NCBI GenBank assembly: GCA_038093975.1
Contig: JBBPTG010000019.1
Coordinates: 124,001-188,000, forward strand
From: Chalciporus piperatus
Lineage: Eukaryota > Basidiomycota > Agaricomycetes > Boletales > Boletaceae
Direction of reading: 5' to 3'
DNA length: 64,000 bases
The notes under the pieces are model-generated. The model was given only the letters and a program-made list of their open reading frames with translations. It searched no databases and was not told the DNA's origin. The translations under genes and the position numbers were made by a program. Positions 1-9,153 of this stretch are shown here, one piece after another. Each line of letters opens with the position of its first letter. The stretch's first letter is position 1.

Positions 1-751
1 AGACGATTAGATGCTGATAGTGTCCGTTCTGGATGGACTTGTTTTATTCCCTCGTCAGAACTACTATCGAATGGTAGCATGACATTGTGTTACCTCCCAG
101 AGTGCTCGGTCATTGGGAGTATCTTCATTGATTGTGATTGTTCGGATGTGATACTTTTCGCATTCAAGCACCTAGTAATTCAATTGCAATCCGAGTCATG
201 AATCACGACATTCACTTCGTTAGTGCACTATTCAAGTATCGCACCTGCGTGACTTGAAGGCGTTTTAAAGGCGAGATCGTCATCGAAAGGGTGTTTGGTC
301 GAAGTAGCATAGGAATTAGCTGACACAAAGTTTTCCCACTGCCGGTGCCAGCAGTGACTACGGTATCCTTTCCATCAAGGATAGTAAGGGAAGCTTGGAG
401 CTGGAAAACACGGGGGACGACGGTGCACGATGTCAAGTGGTAAATGATGAGACATGCTCGTAGAGCATCAATTCTGTCATCATTCGAGAGTGTTGCGATA
501 TAGTCATTAGGGAGTCTCTGGCTGCCAATGTCTTGGAGCGCGTGCTGCTGTAGTTCGTCTAGGGTGTAGTCGAGGACGGCCTGCGTAACGGAGATAGTAT
601 CCATCTCACGAGCAACGCGACGAGCGGACGTCCATGAGAGATTGAAGTTGGATCGAAGTTTATGTCGCGTCAGGTCGCGTCGATCACACAAATTAATAAC
701 ATTATTTTCATTTTCGATGATTTCACCGTCGGTAATCTCGCGTTTTCTCAT
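1..751 (-). pseudogene. RecQ-like DNA helicase, decayed N-terminal part
   Basis: An open frame from 751 to 212 encodes 179 residues with a Walker A motif (TAGTGSGKT, near residue 135) followed by a motif Ia-like stretch (SPLKRLQVTQV). This order is typical of the RecQ-like ATP-dependent helicases that are numerous in agaricomycete genomes. The frame stops just after that point. Family-like peptides continue in other frames between 211 and 1 (INEDTPNDRALWE, then GHYQHLIV), so the gene continues leftward but has been frameshifted. No DEAD/DEAH box is visible before the window edge. The family unwinds DNA from 3' to 5' in repair, and many fungal copies are subtelomeric or travel with mobile DNA. 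I read this copy as non-functional. A missed intron near 212 is the only alternative I see. Confidence 0.75.
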
Positions 752-1405
752 TGGTCCTAAATCACGTTTACGTGGGAATCCGCGCAGCCCTTTCGACGCG
801 AACGAAATTTACCAGACCGTCTATCGACGGCTTGCCTCATAGACGGGCTGGTTACCAGACTAGGCACACGGGCCATGTCAAGCCTGAGACACGGAGTGTA
901 CGTGAACTCACAGATTGCGCCCATTGGACCTTGAACTTCTCTCGTTCACCCGGTTGTATGATGGAGCTGTTTCGAAGAATAGAGACCACAGCTTTTGGCT
1001 CAAACACAGACATGTCCACTGGCAGGATTGAAACTAAGTGTTGTGTGGTTAACTTGAAGTTGGTGGCTTGAACCTGCTAAAAAAATATTTGAAAATGTTA
1101 CGTTGTCACCCTCAGGTCACCATTGTGTTACAGGTTTACTGCAGATGAGCTATGCATTGTATTCAAGTTCAACAATCTCGCTGTGCACGCGCACCCTCCG
1201 AGTTAGGCCTTAGAATGCATCTGGCAGAATATCAAGTTGTGTGTTGGAGCAGTCATGGTGATCGAGATGCCTTGTGAGCACCATGATTGCTCCAAGTCAC
1301 ATCTACCATCTGCCAGCATAGTATCTTCATCCAATTCAAGTCGCGAATTTGACTGGCCTCCGAATCTCAGAGTGTACTTAGCTGCTAGCCCAGTTCGGGT
1401 GTTAA
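752..1405. other. Intergenic, no supported gene
   Basis: Only short overlapping open frames occur here, with no recognisable motif or consistent splice pattern. It may contain upstream exons of the plus-strand gene that follows. Confidence 0.4.
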
Positions 1406-2189
1406 ATGTCGTTAGATTTTGTTAGATGCTCGCTTTTCTGTTGTGAACTTCAAGTTCAAGTTGCAGCCACTGAGCACACTTTGCCGGGATCCGACGGCCC
1501 CTGCATATCCAAGGATGCTGTGTATGATAGTCTGTTCGAGTCAGTGTGTACATCGACTCCATCGGAAACGATGCAAACATCTAAGTCTTGTAACTCCAAG
1601 TCGAGTGTCAACTCCGTAATTTCACTTACCTCGAGCTCTGATCCTAACTCGAACTCTACCGTGCCCATTGACAATTCCGAGTCGGCCGCTGCCACTGGCA
1701 GGGACAACTTGAAGAATGTCCAGCATCGCGCGCACGGTCGAAGCGATCCAAGTCAGCCCAACATAACTGACAAGTCGTGCAACGTACCTGCTCGGTCACT
1801 CATCCCAGTGAAGGAAAATCAAACTGAAACCCGGCCCCGCCGGGACCACAAACGTGCGGTATCAGCATGTCGCGCTTACCGTAACGACATCGGACTGATG
1901 CCAGCGAACCTTAACAATTACAGTCGCCATTCCCTCTGGGTTTCCCATCCATCCAGGTGACGTGATCCCACTTGCTCGTTACGGTTACGACGTTCGCGTG
2001 AGTGAGATCGCCATGAAGCTGGGTTTTCAAGAAAGTGTCGCCCAAGAAGTCTATGAGCAGGTCAGCAGTCTTAGGCAGATGGAGGAGGTCCTCCGTGCCA
2101 TGGAGGGCGCGGCGAAACGATGCGGGGAAGCCAGGATCGGAAAGTTGGTTGCGGGTGAGGATCTTAATGGCACAGACTCCGAGGCTTGA
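1406..2189 (+). CDS. Hypothetical protein, two exons joined
   Basis: The first frame (1406-1880) is Ser/Thr/Asn rich and ends at a GT donor at 1881. An acceptor at 1955-1956 restores a second frame (1957-2189), and the join reads smoothly as AYRDVIPLARYGYD. The C-terminal exon looks like a compact helical domain (EIAMKLGFQESVAQEVYEQV, then LRQMEEVLRAMEGAAKR). Without the splice the first frame stops at 1960, so an intron explains the data better than a frameshift. The start is uncertain because earlier exons may exist. I do not recognise the family. The helical tail loosely suggests a protein- or DNA-binding module, but this is inference only. Confidence 0.45.
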
Positions 2190-3680
2190 ATGATCACAAC
2201 ACAGCCTGAGGGTGGGCAAATTCATTGTATTAATGTAATTACAGCACCTTAGGCACCACTTTTTGCACAGCCACATGACCTATTAGGGGGGGTTCCTTGT
2301 AGAGAGCAAATTGACCATAAAGGGGGTCAATCTGCCTGCAGATTCCAGCCAATTCCCAATATATCCATGCATCTGCCCCCATGAAAATTCACATATCTGG
2401 ATGCTTGCAGGATGTTTTCTAATGCTATTGCAGCTCTTCTGGAGGATTTTGGAGAGGTTCAAGAGGGTTGGCAGAGGGTTGAAAGAGAGTTGGCAGAGGG
2501 TGTCTGGAGGGCCCAAAATGCTTCAGATAGCATCCTAATAGCTTATATTGTGGATGGCTTGTTGGCAACATTGCCAGAAAGCTCTCAGATGGTCTCCAGA
2601 TGGTTTCCAGATGCCTTCCAGATGGTTTCCAGATGGTTTTCAAATGCTCCCCAGATGCCTTTCAGGTGTTTGTAGATGATCTTCTCTCTATAATAGAGCC
2701 CATATACTCATTAGATAATGCCCCAAATGCTGCAGATGGTCCGCTTTTTGATTACATCAGCAGATTTGCACTGATGGATTATCCAGGGGCAATCAAAAGC
2801 ATCCTCTTCTGGATCAGGCACAGATGTCAAAAAGCTTCAAAAGTGCTTACATAAGCGGATTTAAGCGGTGACATCACCAGGAACAGTGCCACTACTCCCA
2901 GGGCACTGCCTTATTGGGAATCTCCTTAGATACTATGTCATCCCTGACATTTCTCTTCACATTTCTGGGTGTCCCCCTTAATGCAGGCATCTTCCCAGTG
3001 TAGATATATGTTGTATATGCCACAATGAACAGTTTCTATCACCTCTTTGATGCTCTGAAACCATCTGCAAGGCAGATCTCAGAATAGGGGATAAAATAAA
3101 AAACATGACCGCATTTTTGACACATTTGACATATGGTCTCAAAGAATACATGCCCAGGCAGTGTTCATATATATCCACAACATATCAACAGCCCAAGAGG
3201 CCAGGATCCAAGCTGATGATGCTATGACAGATCCTCCTCCTTACCTTCTTCTGATTGTTTGAGACTGTACTGATGGTCTGGATTGTTCAGTGAGCTATGG
3301 GACTTCACAAGACAGATATTCCCTTGAGTTCTACCATCACAGAGCCTCCCCAAAGCTCTCTGAACCCTCTCTGTCCGCTTTTTCACTTTCTTCATGACAT
3401 ATGAATAGACATTGACATAGTGAGAATATGTCAAGGGCAGCTATCCAGGACAGTAGTATATATTGCAATCTGTCCCCAGATACCTTCCTGAGGCTCTGGA
3501 GTGAATGTGGAAGGATGGGGAGTGATTCTGACATACCATGGGGTGTGGGAAAATGACTGACAACTTATGAGACTTTACACAACATATGCATTGTGGCATC
3601 CACAACACATCAGGGACTATTCTGAGTGGTAGAAAGGGTGTATCTCATGTATTCCAACAGATTGGAAGCGTAAATCTCCC
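2190..3680. other. AT-rich tract, likely decayed mobile DNA
   Basis: Base composition turns AT-rich relative to both sides and no open frame exceeds about 90 codons. The frames show no family motif. The tract contains a degenerate short tandem repeat (about 2586-2670) and probably represents an old, unidentified insertion. Confidence 0.4.
2586..2670. repeat. Degenerate tandem repeat of a CCAGATGGTTT-type unit
   Basis: At least six imperfect copies of a unit of about 11-15 bases (variants of CCAGATGGTTTC and CCAGATGCCTTC) follow each other directly. Confidence 0.7.
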
Positions 3681-4723
3681 TCAGGTACCAGTGGTAGCTA
3701 TGTTCCTGGCTGAAACCTTCAGTAAATCTCCTACTGCATCACCAACACAGTGCGGAGAATTCTTACTACTCTGGACTCGCTGTTTCTTGTGAGGGACTGG
3801 CGAGGGAGTGGACTCGGACTCCTCTATCTTCATCTGCTTCCTTTTGATCCTTTCGTTCTTGGGGATCAAGTTCCCATGAGGGTCAATATAATACTTCCGC
3901 CACGCAGAGTATGAATCACGCGCCATTCGTTCAAGCTTCCAACCACCTTCCGCTAACTTGAAAAGCGGGTAATCTTTCTCGACGTGCGCATGAAACATCG
4001 CACGGCCTGTTGGATCTAATTCACCCCAAACTTGCGGTGCTCGTTTTTCGGTCGCGAGCAATCTCCATCCAGCTCGAAGGGACTTCCGGATATCTTCAAT
4101 TCTTTTTGCTGTGAGGATGGGAGAGCCGTCTGCTTCCTCAAGATATGGAAGCTTGCCCTGCTGAGCGACCTGTGCTTCGGGTGTGTCGAGCCAGTTGGTA
4201 AAGTCGTCGGAGGTCCAAAAACGGATCCGAGGATTCTGTTCATGGGTTGGACGAGAGGCAAGGTTTGGGTTGACGACAGGTACTCGGTGGTTGAGAACAT
4301 CACTAGAAACAATATACTATATTTACTAGCTTGGATCAAAAGAAAAATTACGCACCGAAGAGTGTCACATTCGGATGTCAGCTTGGCATTTTCAACCTCC
4401 AGCTGCCTCACCTTGTCCCGCATAGCATGAAATTCGCGCATATAGTCGAAATGCACAGGAGTTGGGTAACCTCCCTAGGTACCCGAGATCTATCTAAAAC
4501 TATACTATCAGACATATGTGCTTACCATTGCAAACGGGTCCATAAACGATGTCATTGGATTGACCGGGGTTGGAAATTTTGATGGGACTGATGGTGATTC
4601 GAGCTCGGCGGGATTACGTGGCTGTGTAGAGGGTGGAGCAGGGGTTTCCATGAGGGAATTCGAAGACGATGGTGATAGACTATATGATGGAGACGGTGAG
4701 AATGAACGAGGTGGGACTCGCAT
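3681..4723 (-). CDS. Hypothetical three-exon protein, basidiomycete-specific type
   Basis: Exons 4723-4526, 4474-4356 and 4302-3681 join in frame through GT-AG introns to a 312-residue protein. The N-terminus is Ser/Pro rich (MRVPPRSFSPSPSYSLSPSS). The middle exon holds a short coiled coil (MRDKVRQLEVENAKLTSECD). The last exon holds a globular region with DTPEAQVAQQGKLPYLEE, IRKSLRAGW and LERMARDSYSAWRKYYID, followed by a basic tail. Related uncharacterised proteins with a WLDTPEAQ...LPYL pattern are, from memory, multicopy in agaricomycetes. No stop or frameshift was seen, so it may be functional. It diverges from the plus-strand gene at 4893 with about 170 bp between starts. Confidence 0.7.
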
Positions 4724-4892
4724 TGTTGGCGGGCTGATGAAGATTTCAGGAGATGGAGAGATTGAAGAAAAGAGGGGGCGGCAAAGTTAGATTAGCCCGT
4801 GGAACATAAGCACGTGTTTATTTGTTTATCTAATCCAAGTCACGAAGTCAGGTCTACAGTCTTACCGTGAAATTTCTACAAGTACGATCAAG

Positions 4893-5166
4893 ATGTCGAA
4901 CCCAAATGTTTTCCAGATCTCGATTCCTCTGCAAATCACAGTTAACCCCAACCTCCGTGGTCCTGTAGTGTGTTTGCAGACTTTTATCTGAGTCACATGG
5001 TATACTGACTATTTCTATATAATTAGACAATCGAGATTGTCTCAGCTCCCGTTCATTTTACGGCTATCCTCTCTCCTGTCGAACCGGAAAAAGAGGCCAC
5101 TCCTACCTATGTGCCATTGGAGCTCCCACTCACGGCCGTGATCAACGAAGGAAAAAAACGCGCGCA
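4893..5166 (+). pseudogene. Host gene fragment broken by the chromovirus
   Basis: An ATG at 4893 opens a reading frame (MSNPNVFQISIPLQITVNPN). It continues after an intron ending near 5029 as TIEIVSAPVHFTAILSPVE and runs straight into the 5' LTR at 5167. Just after the 3' LTR, at 14497, a short peptide-like continuation (TIFVTAGLLRSPR) is followed by a possible splice donor, so the gene seems to be split by the 9.3-kb element. I do not recognise the family. The flanks show no target-site duplication, so a few bases at the junction may have been lost. Confidence 0.5.
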
Positions 5167-5416
5167 TGTTACGATCACCCATTCTTTCTTTCTTTGGTAC
5201 CTTGTATTAAGTCCTAGTCGCTGGTTCGAGTCCTGCCTAGGCCTCGCTTTTCTTACCTTGCTTTAGTCAGCGAACATTCCTTAATGTTCTTTCACCTTCC
5301 ACGCTTCGTCATCGCTGACTCGCATGCTTACCGAGCATGACTCATTCCTATTCGTCATGACTTGTTCTTACATATTCCGACTTGTTCCATGCCTGCCCTT
5401 AACTCGTTTCTTCACT

Positions 5417-5424
5417 TATATAAA
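5417..5424 (+). promoter_or_regulatory. LTR TATA box
   Basis: TATATAAA lies 32 bases upstream of the predicted RNA start at 5449. The same element is present in the 3' LTR. Confidence 0.7.
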
Positions 5425-5448
5425 CCCTCGAGTTTCCTCCTGTAACCC

Positions 5449-5460
5449 TAACTTAGACCT
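5449..5460 (+). promoter_or_regulatory. Predicted RNA 5' end acting as self-primer
   Basis: TAACTTAGACCT is exactly complementary to the sequence at 5640-5651 just inside the LTR. Its distance from the TATA box fits a transcription start. In Tf1-type elements the first bases of the mRNA fold back and prime minus-strand synthesis. Confidence 0.65.
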
Positions 5461-5639
5461 ACGCAATCTAGCTTGGTCTTTCCTCGCTTCCTTTGAACCC
5501 TCTGAGAGTCACCGTCCCACTCTTGAACGGACGCTAGGCCTTAACGTGGACATCCCATCGTTAGGCTACCTTTGAAACCCTTGTCCTTGACTAGGCTTTT
5601 GTGTCTACGCTTTGACCTACCCGGTACAAGCGTAACAAA

Positions 5640-5651
5640 AGGTCTAAGTTA
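5640..5651 (+). other. Primer-binding site, self-priming type
   Basis: AGGTCTAAGTTA begins two bases after the 5' LTR and pairs perfectly over 12 bases with the LTR sequence at 5449-5460. I saw no obvious match to a tRNA 3' end at this spot. Confidence 0.65.
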
Positions 5652-6012
5652 CCCCTGAAGGCTACCTTCGCTGTAGACCTCCACCATTTCCCAACGACCT
5701 CGCCTCGACACCTCTCGCTGGGGCCCCCCACGAGAGACCGCTAATCCACAGAACCCCGAATCTTCTGACTCGGGCTCACCTGAAGAGGAAGATCCCTCTA
5801 ACCCCTACGACACCTCGGATCTTTACGACGAACCAATCACCACCCAAGAGGAACAAGAAGAAACCCTTCACCTCTCCCACGAATTTTCCTCAGCTGTAAC
5901 CATCCCAAGGTCACCAACACCACCGTCGCCAACCCCAATATCCCGAAGAGCTCCACAGTTCCCTGTGTCGCCTGCCCCCCCACGAACCCTAGCTTTCCCC
6001 ACTCCTTCGCAT

Positions 6013-6037
6013 CAGGAAAAACCTCTGCTGGATAATT
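6013..6037 (+). repeat. Left terminal inverted repeat of nested element
   Basis: Begins CAGGAAAAACCTCT and ends GATAATT; 22 of 25 bases match the reverse complement of 8117-8141. Confidence 0.85.
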
Positions 6038-6240
6038 TGTGCAATTATCCTAAAAATTTGTAAATTTGTCCAAATTTCAAGAATTTCATATATTTCCAAG
6101 AATTTCTGATATTTGTGGCAAATACTTGACCTTTCCAGCATGTATGTTATATGAAATTTCTTAAATTTCATGAAAATCATGGTTATTAGTGATATTTTAT
6201 GAAAATTCACAGTAACCATGGTAATTCATATGAACTGAGT

Positions 6241-6690
6241 AGAGAGGGTGCAATTAGAATGTAAACTCAAAGTGGGAAAAAGTGTACTGAAAGTGTAGGA
6301 AATTGTGGCTAGCTTGAGTGTAGCAAAGTGTACAAAAGAGCATAGTAAATGTATAGTTACAAGTGTGGGAAAGTGTAGCTAGATTGAGCTTAAGTGTAAA
6401 AAAAGTGTAGTAAATGTGTAGTTACAAGTGTGGGAAAGTGTAGCTGGATTGAGTGTACCAAAAGTGTACTAAAACTGTAATGAAAGTGAAGGAAAGTATA
6501 TTAGGGAGTGTAGCTAGAATGTACCAAAAAAGCGTACTAAAACTGTGCTTAAAAGTGTAGGAAAGTGTACTAAGATTGGGTGTAGCTAAAGTGTACAAAA
6601 ATGCGTACAGAATGTGTAGTTAAAAGTGTAGGAAAGTGTGATTTGAAAGTGGACAAAAAGTGTACATAAGTGTAGCCCTATTTCCCTAAT
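6241..6690. repeat. GTGTAC/GTGTAG minisatellite
   Basis: Roughly twenty irregular copies of short units such as AGTGTAGGAAAGTGTAC. The complementary pattern (CTACAC...TTTTGTACAC) fills 62680-63030 in the second element. Confidence 0.8.
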
Positions 6691-6826
6691 GGTTGGACTT
6701 GTCAAACATCCGCGCGAGCAGGTCACGTGACCGTGTTGAACTTGCCGCGTCGGCATTTTCGAGTCCTCACCACTACAACTACTTACTACTACCCAACAAC
6801 CCACCTCAACACAGCATGAAAACACA

Positions 6827-7452
6827 GCCGGCGCGGGCTCAACAGCCCCGCCGGCTTCGACAGGTGAGTATTTTTTAACTATCCTCGACAGGCTCAGTGA
6901 CTTCGAACACAGCCGCATGTTCTCTTTGCCCCACTCGCTCACCTCAAACACAGCCGCTCGGGCTGCTTGCCCACCACCATCCCCCACCTATCCAATTTGA
7001 CACCAAAGCAAGGCCGGCGAGGGCTCAACAGCCCCGCCGGCATCACCAGGTGAGTTCTCACTCACCACCACCACATCTACCCACCTTGTACCCAGCTGCT
7101 CGCGCTCGACACGAAAACGCGAAAATGTGTGGGCGCTATTGCCCCACCACCACACCCCACCTCAACCTCAACACGACGACACGGCCGGCGTGGGCTCAAC
7201 AGCCCCGCCGGCTTCACAAAGTGAGTGTTCGTTCGCCAACCAATCCAACCCAGCTACTTACCTCGTACACAGCAGGTCGGGCTGTTTGCCCCATCACCAC
7301 CACCTCCGAGTCCCGTCTCACCCAGCCTCAACTCGCACACAGTCGCTTGGGCACGCCGCCACCTCCTGCCACCTCTAACACCATTTTAAACATTTCCACA
7401 AGCGTGAACGGCCGGCGTGGGCTCACCAGCCCCGCCGGCATCACCAGGTAAG
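6827..7452 (+). repeat. Array of four GC hairpins, each followed by a splice donor
   Basis: Hairpins at 6827-6855, 7013-7041, 7184-7212 and 7411-7439 share the form GCCGGC-G-GGGCTCA..AGCCCCGCCGGC. Each is followed 5-9 bases later by a strong donor-like site, AG|GTGAGT or AG|GTAAGT (third unit AA|GTGAGT). Spacing is 171-227 bp. The intervals are rich in CCACC. A long open frame through the array repeats the peptide RPARAQQPRR, but this follows from the repeat and I do not call it a gene. Confidence 0.75.
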
Positions 7453-8116
7453 TCTCGCTCACCCACCACCATATCCACTCACCACAGATCCCTATCACAG
7501 ATCCCCACTGTGTTTTCGCAAGCCGGTAAGCTTGTTTGAGTTCGCCAGCATCTCATGACACCTCCTGCACCTCACAACACCTTTTCACGAGCTTCACTGG
7601 TTTGCCTGTGCATTCCTTGGGACATGCTGGGTCTGTCCACCATCATAAGTAAGTTCATTCCCCCACCATCTCTGCTTCCTCTCTCATCACCATGCATAGC
7701 TGTACCTTGCTTGACATGATCACCACCCTACCATGCTCCCTGGGTCTATCCAGCTCCATAGTAGTAGTTATATGTATAGTACATGTTGTAGTCAGTTGTC
7801 AATATACTGGTTTTCAACCAATATGTTTGATTTGTGTGAAATGGAAGTGAAAGAATAGCTGTAATAGGATGGAGAATAGGCTGAGATTATGAGCAAATTG
7901 TAGGTATTATCAACAAATGTCTGCATATATCTGTTCAATTACCATGCATTTTGGTAGATAATTGTATGGAAATATAAGGAAATTTTCGCAAAACCAGTGA
8001 AAAACAAGGGGGGGCTAGTTATTTTCAGAGAATTGTGTGAAATACTGAAATATGACCAATACCAGATATTATTGGATATTTCATGGAAATATCAGCTATT
8101 ATCAGCTATTATATGT

Positions 8117-8141
8117 AATTATCTGGGAGAGGTTTTTCCTG
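8117..8141 (-). repeat. Right terminal inverted repeat of nested element
   Basis: Ends AGAGGTTTTTCCTG; reverse complement of the left terminus with three mismatches. Confidence 0.85.
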
Positions 8142-9108
8142 ATGACTCCCTTCCCGCACCCGCATTTGCACCAGGAGCGTATCAGGTACCCCCTACCTTT
8201 GTAAACCCCATGTCGTCCTCCAAACCCACTGAACTCCGCATCGGAGCCCCAGACGCCTTTGATGGCTCCTTTGAAAAGAGCACTGCTTGGATGAATTCTA
8301 TCCAATTCTATCTCACTGTCAATGGTGACGTATACAACACCGACCCCAAGAAGATCGCCTTCGCGCTATCTTACATGTCCAAAGGATCAGCAGCCACTTG
8401 GGCCGCCACCTTCCGCCGCAAGGCCATCACCGGCGCCACAGTCACAATGGGAACCTGGGCTCAGTTTATCACTGATTTCGAAACCGCATTCAAACACCAC
8501 GACACCGTAGGAAACGCCGTCGCCTGGCTCTCCACCAAGCGAATGAAACCTCTCAAGAATGGAGAGCCTTCTCCCTCCCTCCCAGAATTCATTTCAAGTT
8601 TCCAGAATCAAGTCGCCTTATCAGGCATCACCGATAACAATGTCCTAATCGGATACTTTTCCGCAGGCATACCCGTCTCCCTCATGAGACGAGTCAACAG
8701 CATGGACACTGTCCCTACCACGATTGAGGATTGGTACAAACGCACTACCCAGTTCCAGACCCAATGGGAACACGCCAATGAAATCGCGAATCGTAATCGC
8801 AACCCTGCCAAGCCATTCCGTCCGTTCTCCTCCACCAACCACTCTACCCCTGCCAGGGACCCCAATGCCATGGACGTCGACGTCATCCGTATCTCCAAAC
8901 TCACTCCTGAAGAGCGGAAACGCTGCCAGGAGAAAGGACTCTGCTTCCGCTGCAGGAAAGCTGGACATCGGTCCAACGCCTGCCCAGAATTCTCCTCGAA
9001 CCAGAAAACCCCGAAGAAGGTTCAGAAGGTTGAGGAAGAAATTCCCTCGCTGATCGAGATGGATGATGAGGATAAAACCACCGTTCGTAAAGTAGCCTTT
9101 GTCACAAA

Positions 9109-9115
9109 GGGTTTT
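9109..9115 (+). promoter_or_regulatory. -1 ribosomal frameshift slippery heptamer
   Basis: G GGT TTT fits the X XXY YYZ rule in the gag frame and is followed directly by the gag stop TAG (9116-9118). Pol lies in the -1 frame, which is open across the site. A shift here would make a Gag-Pol fusion. Confidence 0.75.
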
Positions 9116-9121
9116 TAGACC

Positions 9122-9148
9122 GGGAAGCTCTGCCGACGCAAGCTTCCC
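9122..9148 (+). promoter_or_regulatory. Frameshift-stimulating hairpin
   Basis: GGGAAGCT (9122-9129) pairs perfectly with AGCTTCCC (9141-9148) across an 11-base loop. The stem starts six bases after the slippery heptamer, the usual spacing for -1 frameshifting. Confidence 0.65.
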
Positions 9149-9153
9149 CAGTC

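Larger units (their letters stand above)
5167..5637 (+). repeat. 5' LTR of the chromovirus
   Basis: 471 bp with 7-bp terminal inverted repeats TGTTACG and CGTAACA. It contains the TATA box and predicted transcription start used for the genomic RNA. Confidence 0.93.
6013..8141. mobile_element. Non-autonomous DNA transposon nested in gag
   Basis: Terminal inverted repeats starting CAGGAAAAACCTCT match at 22 of 25 positions, and AT flanks both ends (6011-6012 and 8142-8143). Removing 6013-8141 and one AT leaves gag in frame, which independently supports the boundaries. No transposase is encoded. The interior has an AT-rich 5' part, a GTGTAC-rich minisatellite, four hairpin units each followed by a splice-donor-like site, and an AT-rich 3' part. 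The 2-bp AT duplication and CAG-starting ends resemble the Plavaka element at 50008, so mobilisation by a Plavaka-type enzyme is plausible but unproven. Confidence 0.85.
5678..9118 (+). pseudogene. gag: gag of the chromovirus, split by a nested transposon
   Basis: The 5' part (open from about 5678 to 6012) encodes an acidic Pro/Ser-rich N-terminus. The 3' part (8144-9118) has the capsid-like region (ELRIGAPDAFDGSFEKSTAW, then WAATFRRK) and a CCHC zinc knuckle, CFRCRKAGHRSNAC (about 8941-8982). The two parts are in frame once the inserted DNA and one copy of the AT duplication are discounted. No ATG was found in frame upstream, so the start is unresolved and may be non-AUG or in an upstream exon. 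The frame ends at TAG 9116-9118, directly after the slippery heptamer. Gag packages element RNA into virus-like particles. Confidence 0.8.

Noticed and set aside
6897..7451. 184-codon plus frame with repeated RPARAQQPRR peptides
   Set aside because: The peptide repeat is a by-product of the hairpin array; codons are imposed by CCACC and GCCGGC repeats, and splice-donor-like sites interrupt it.
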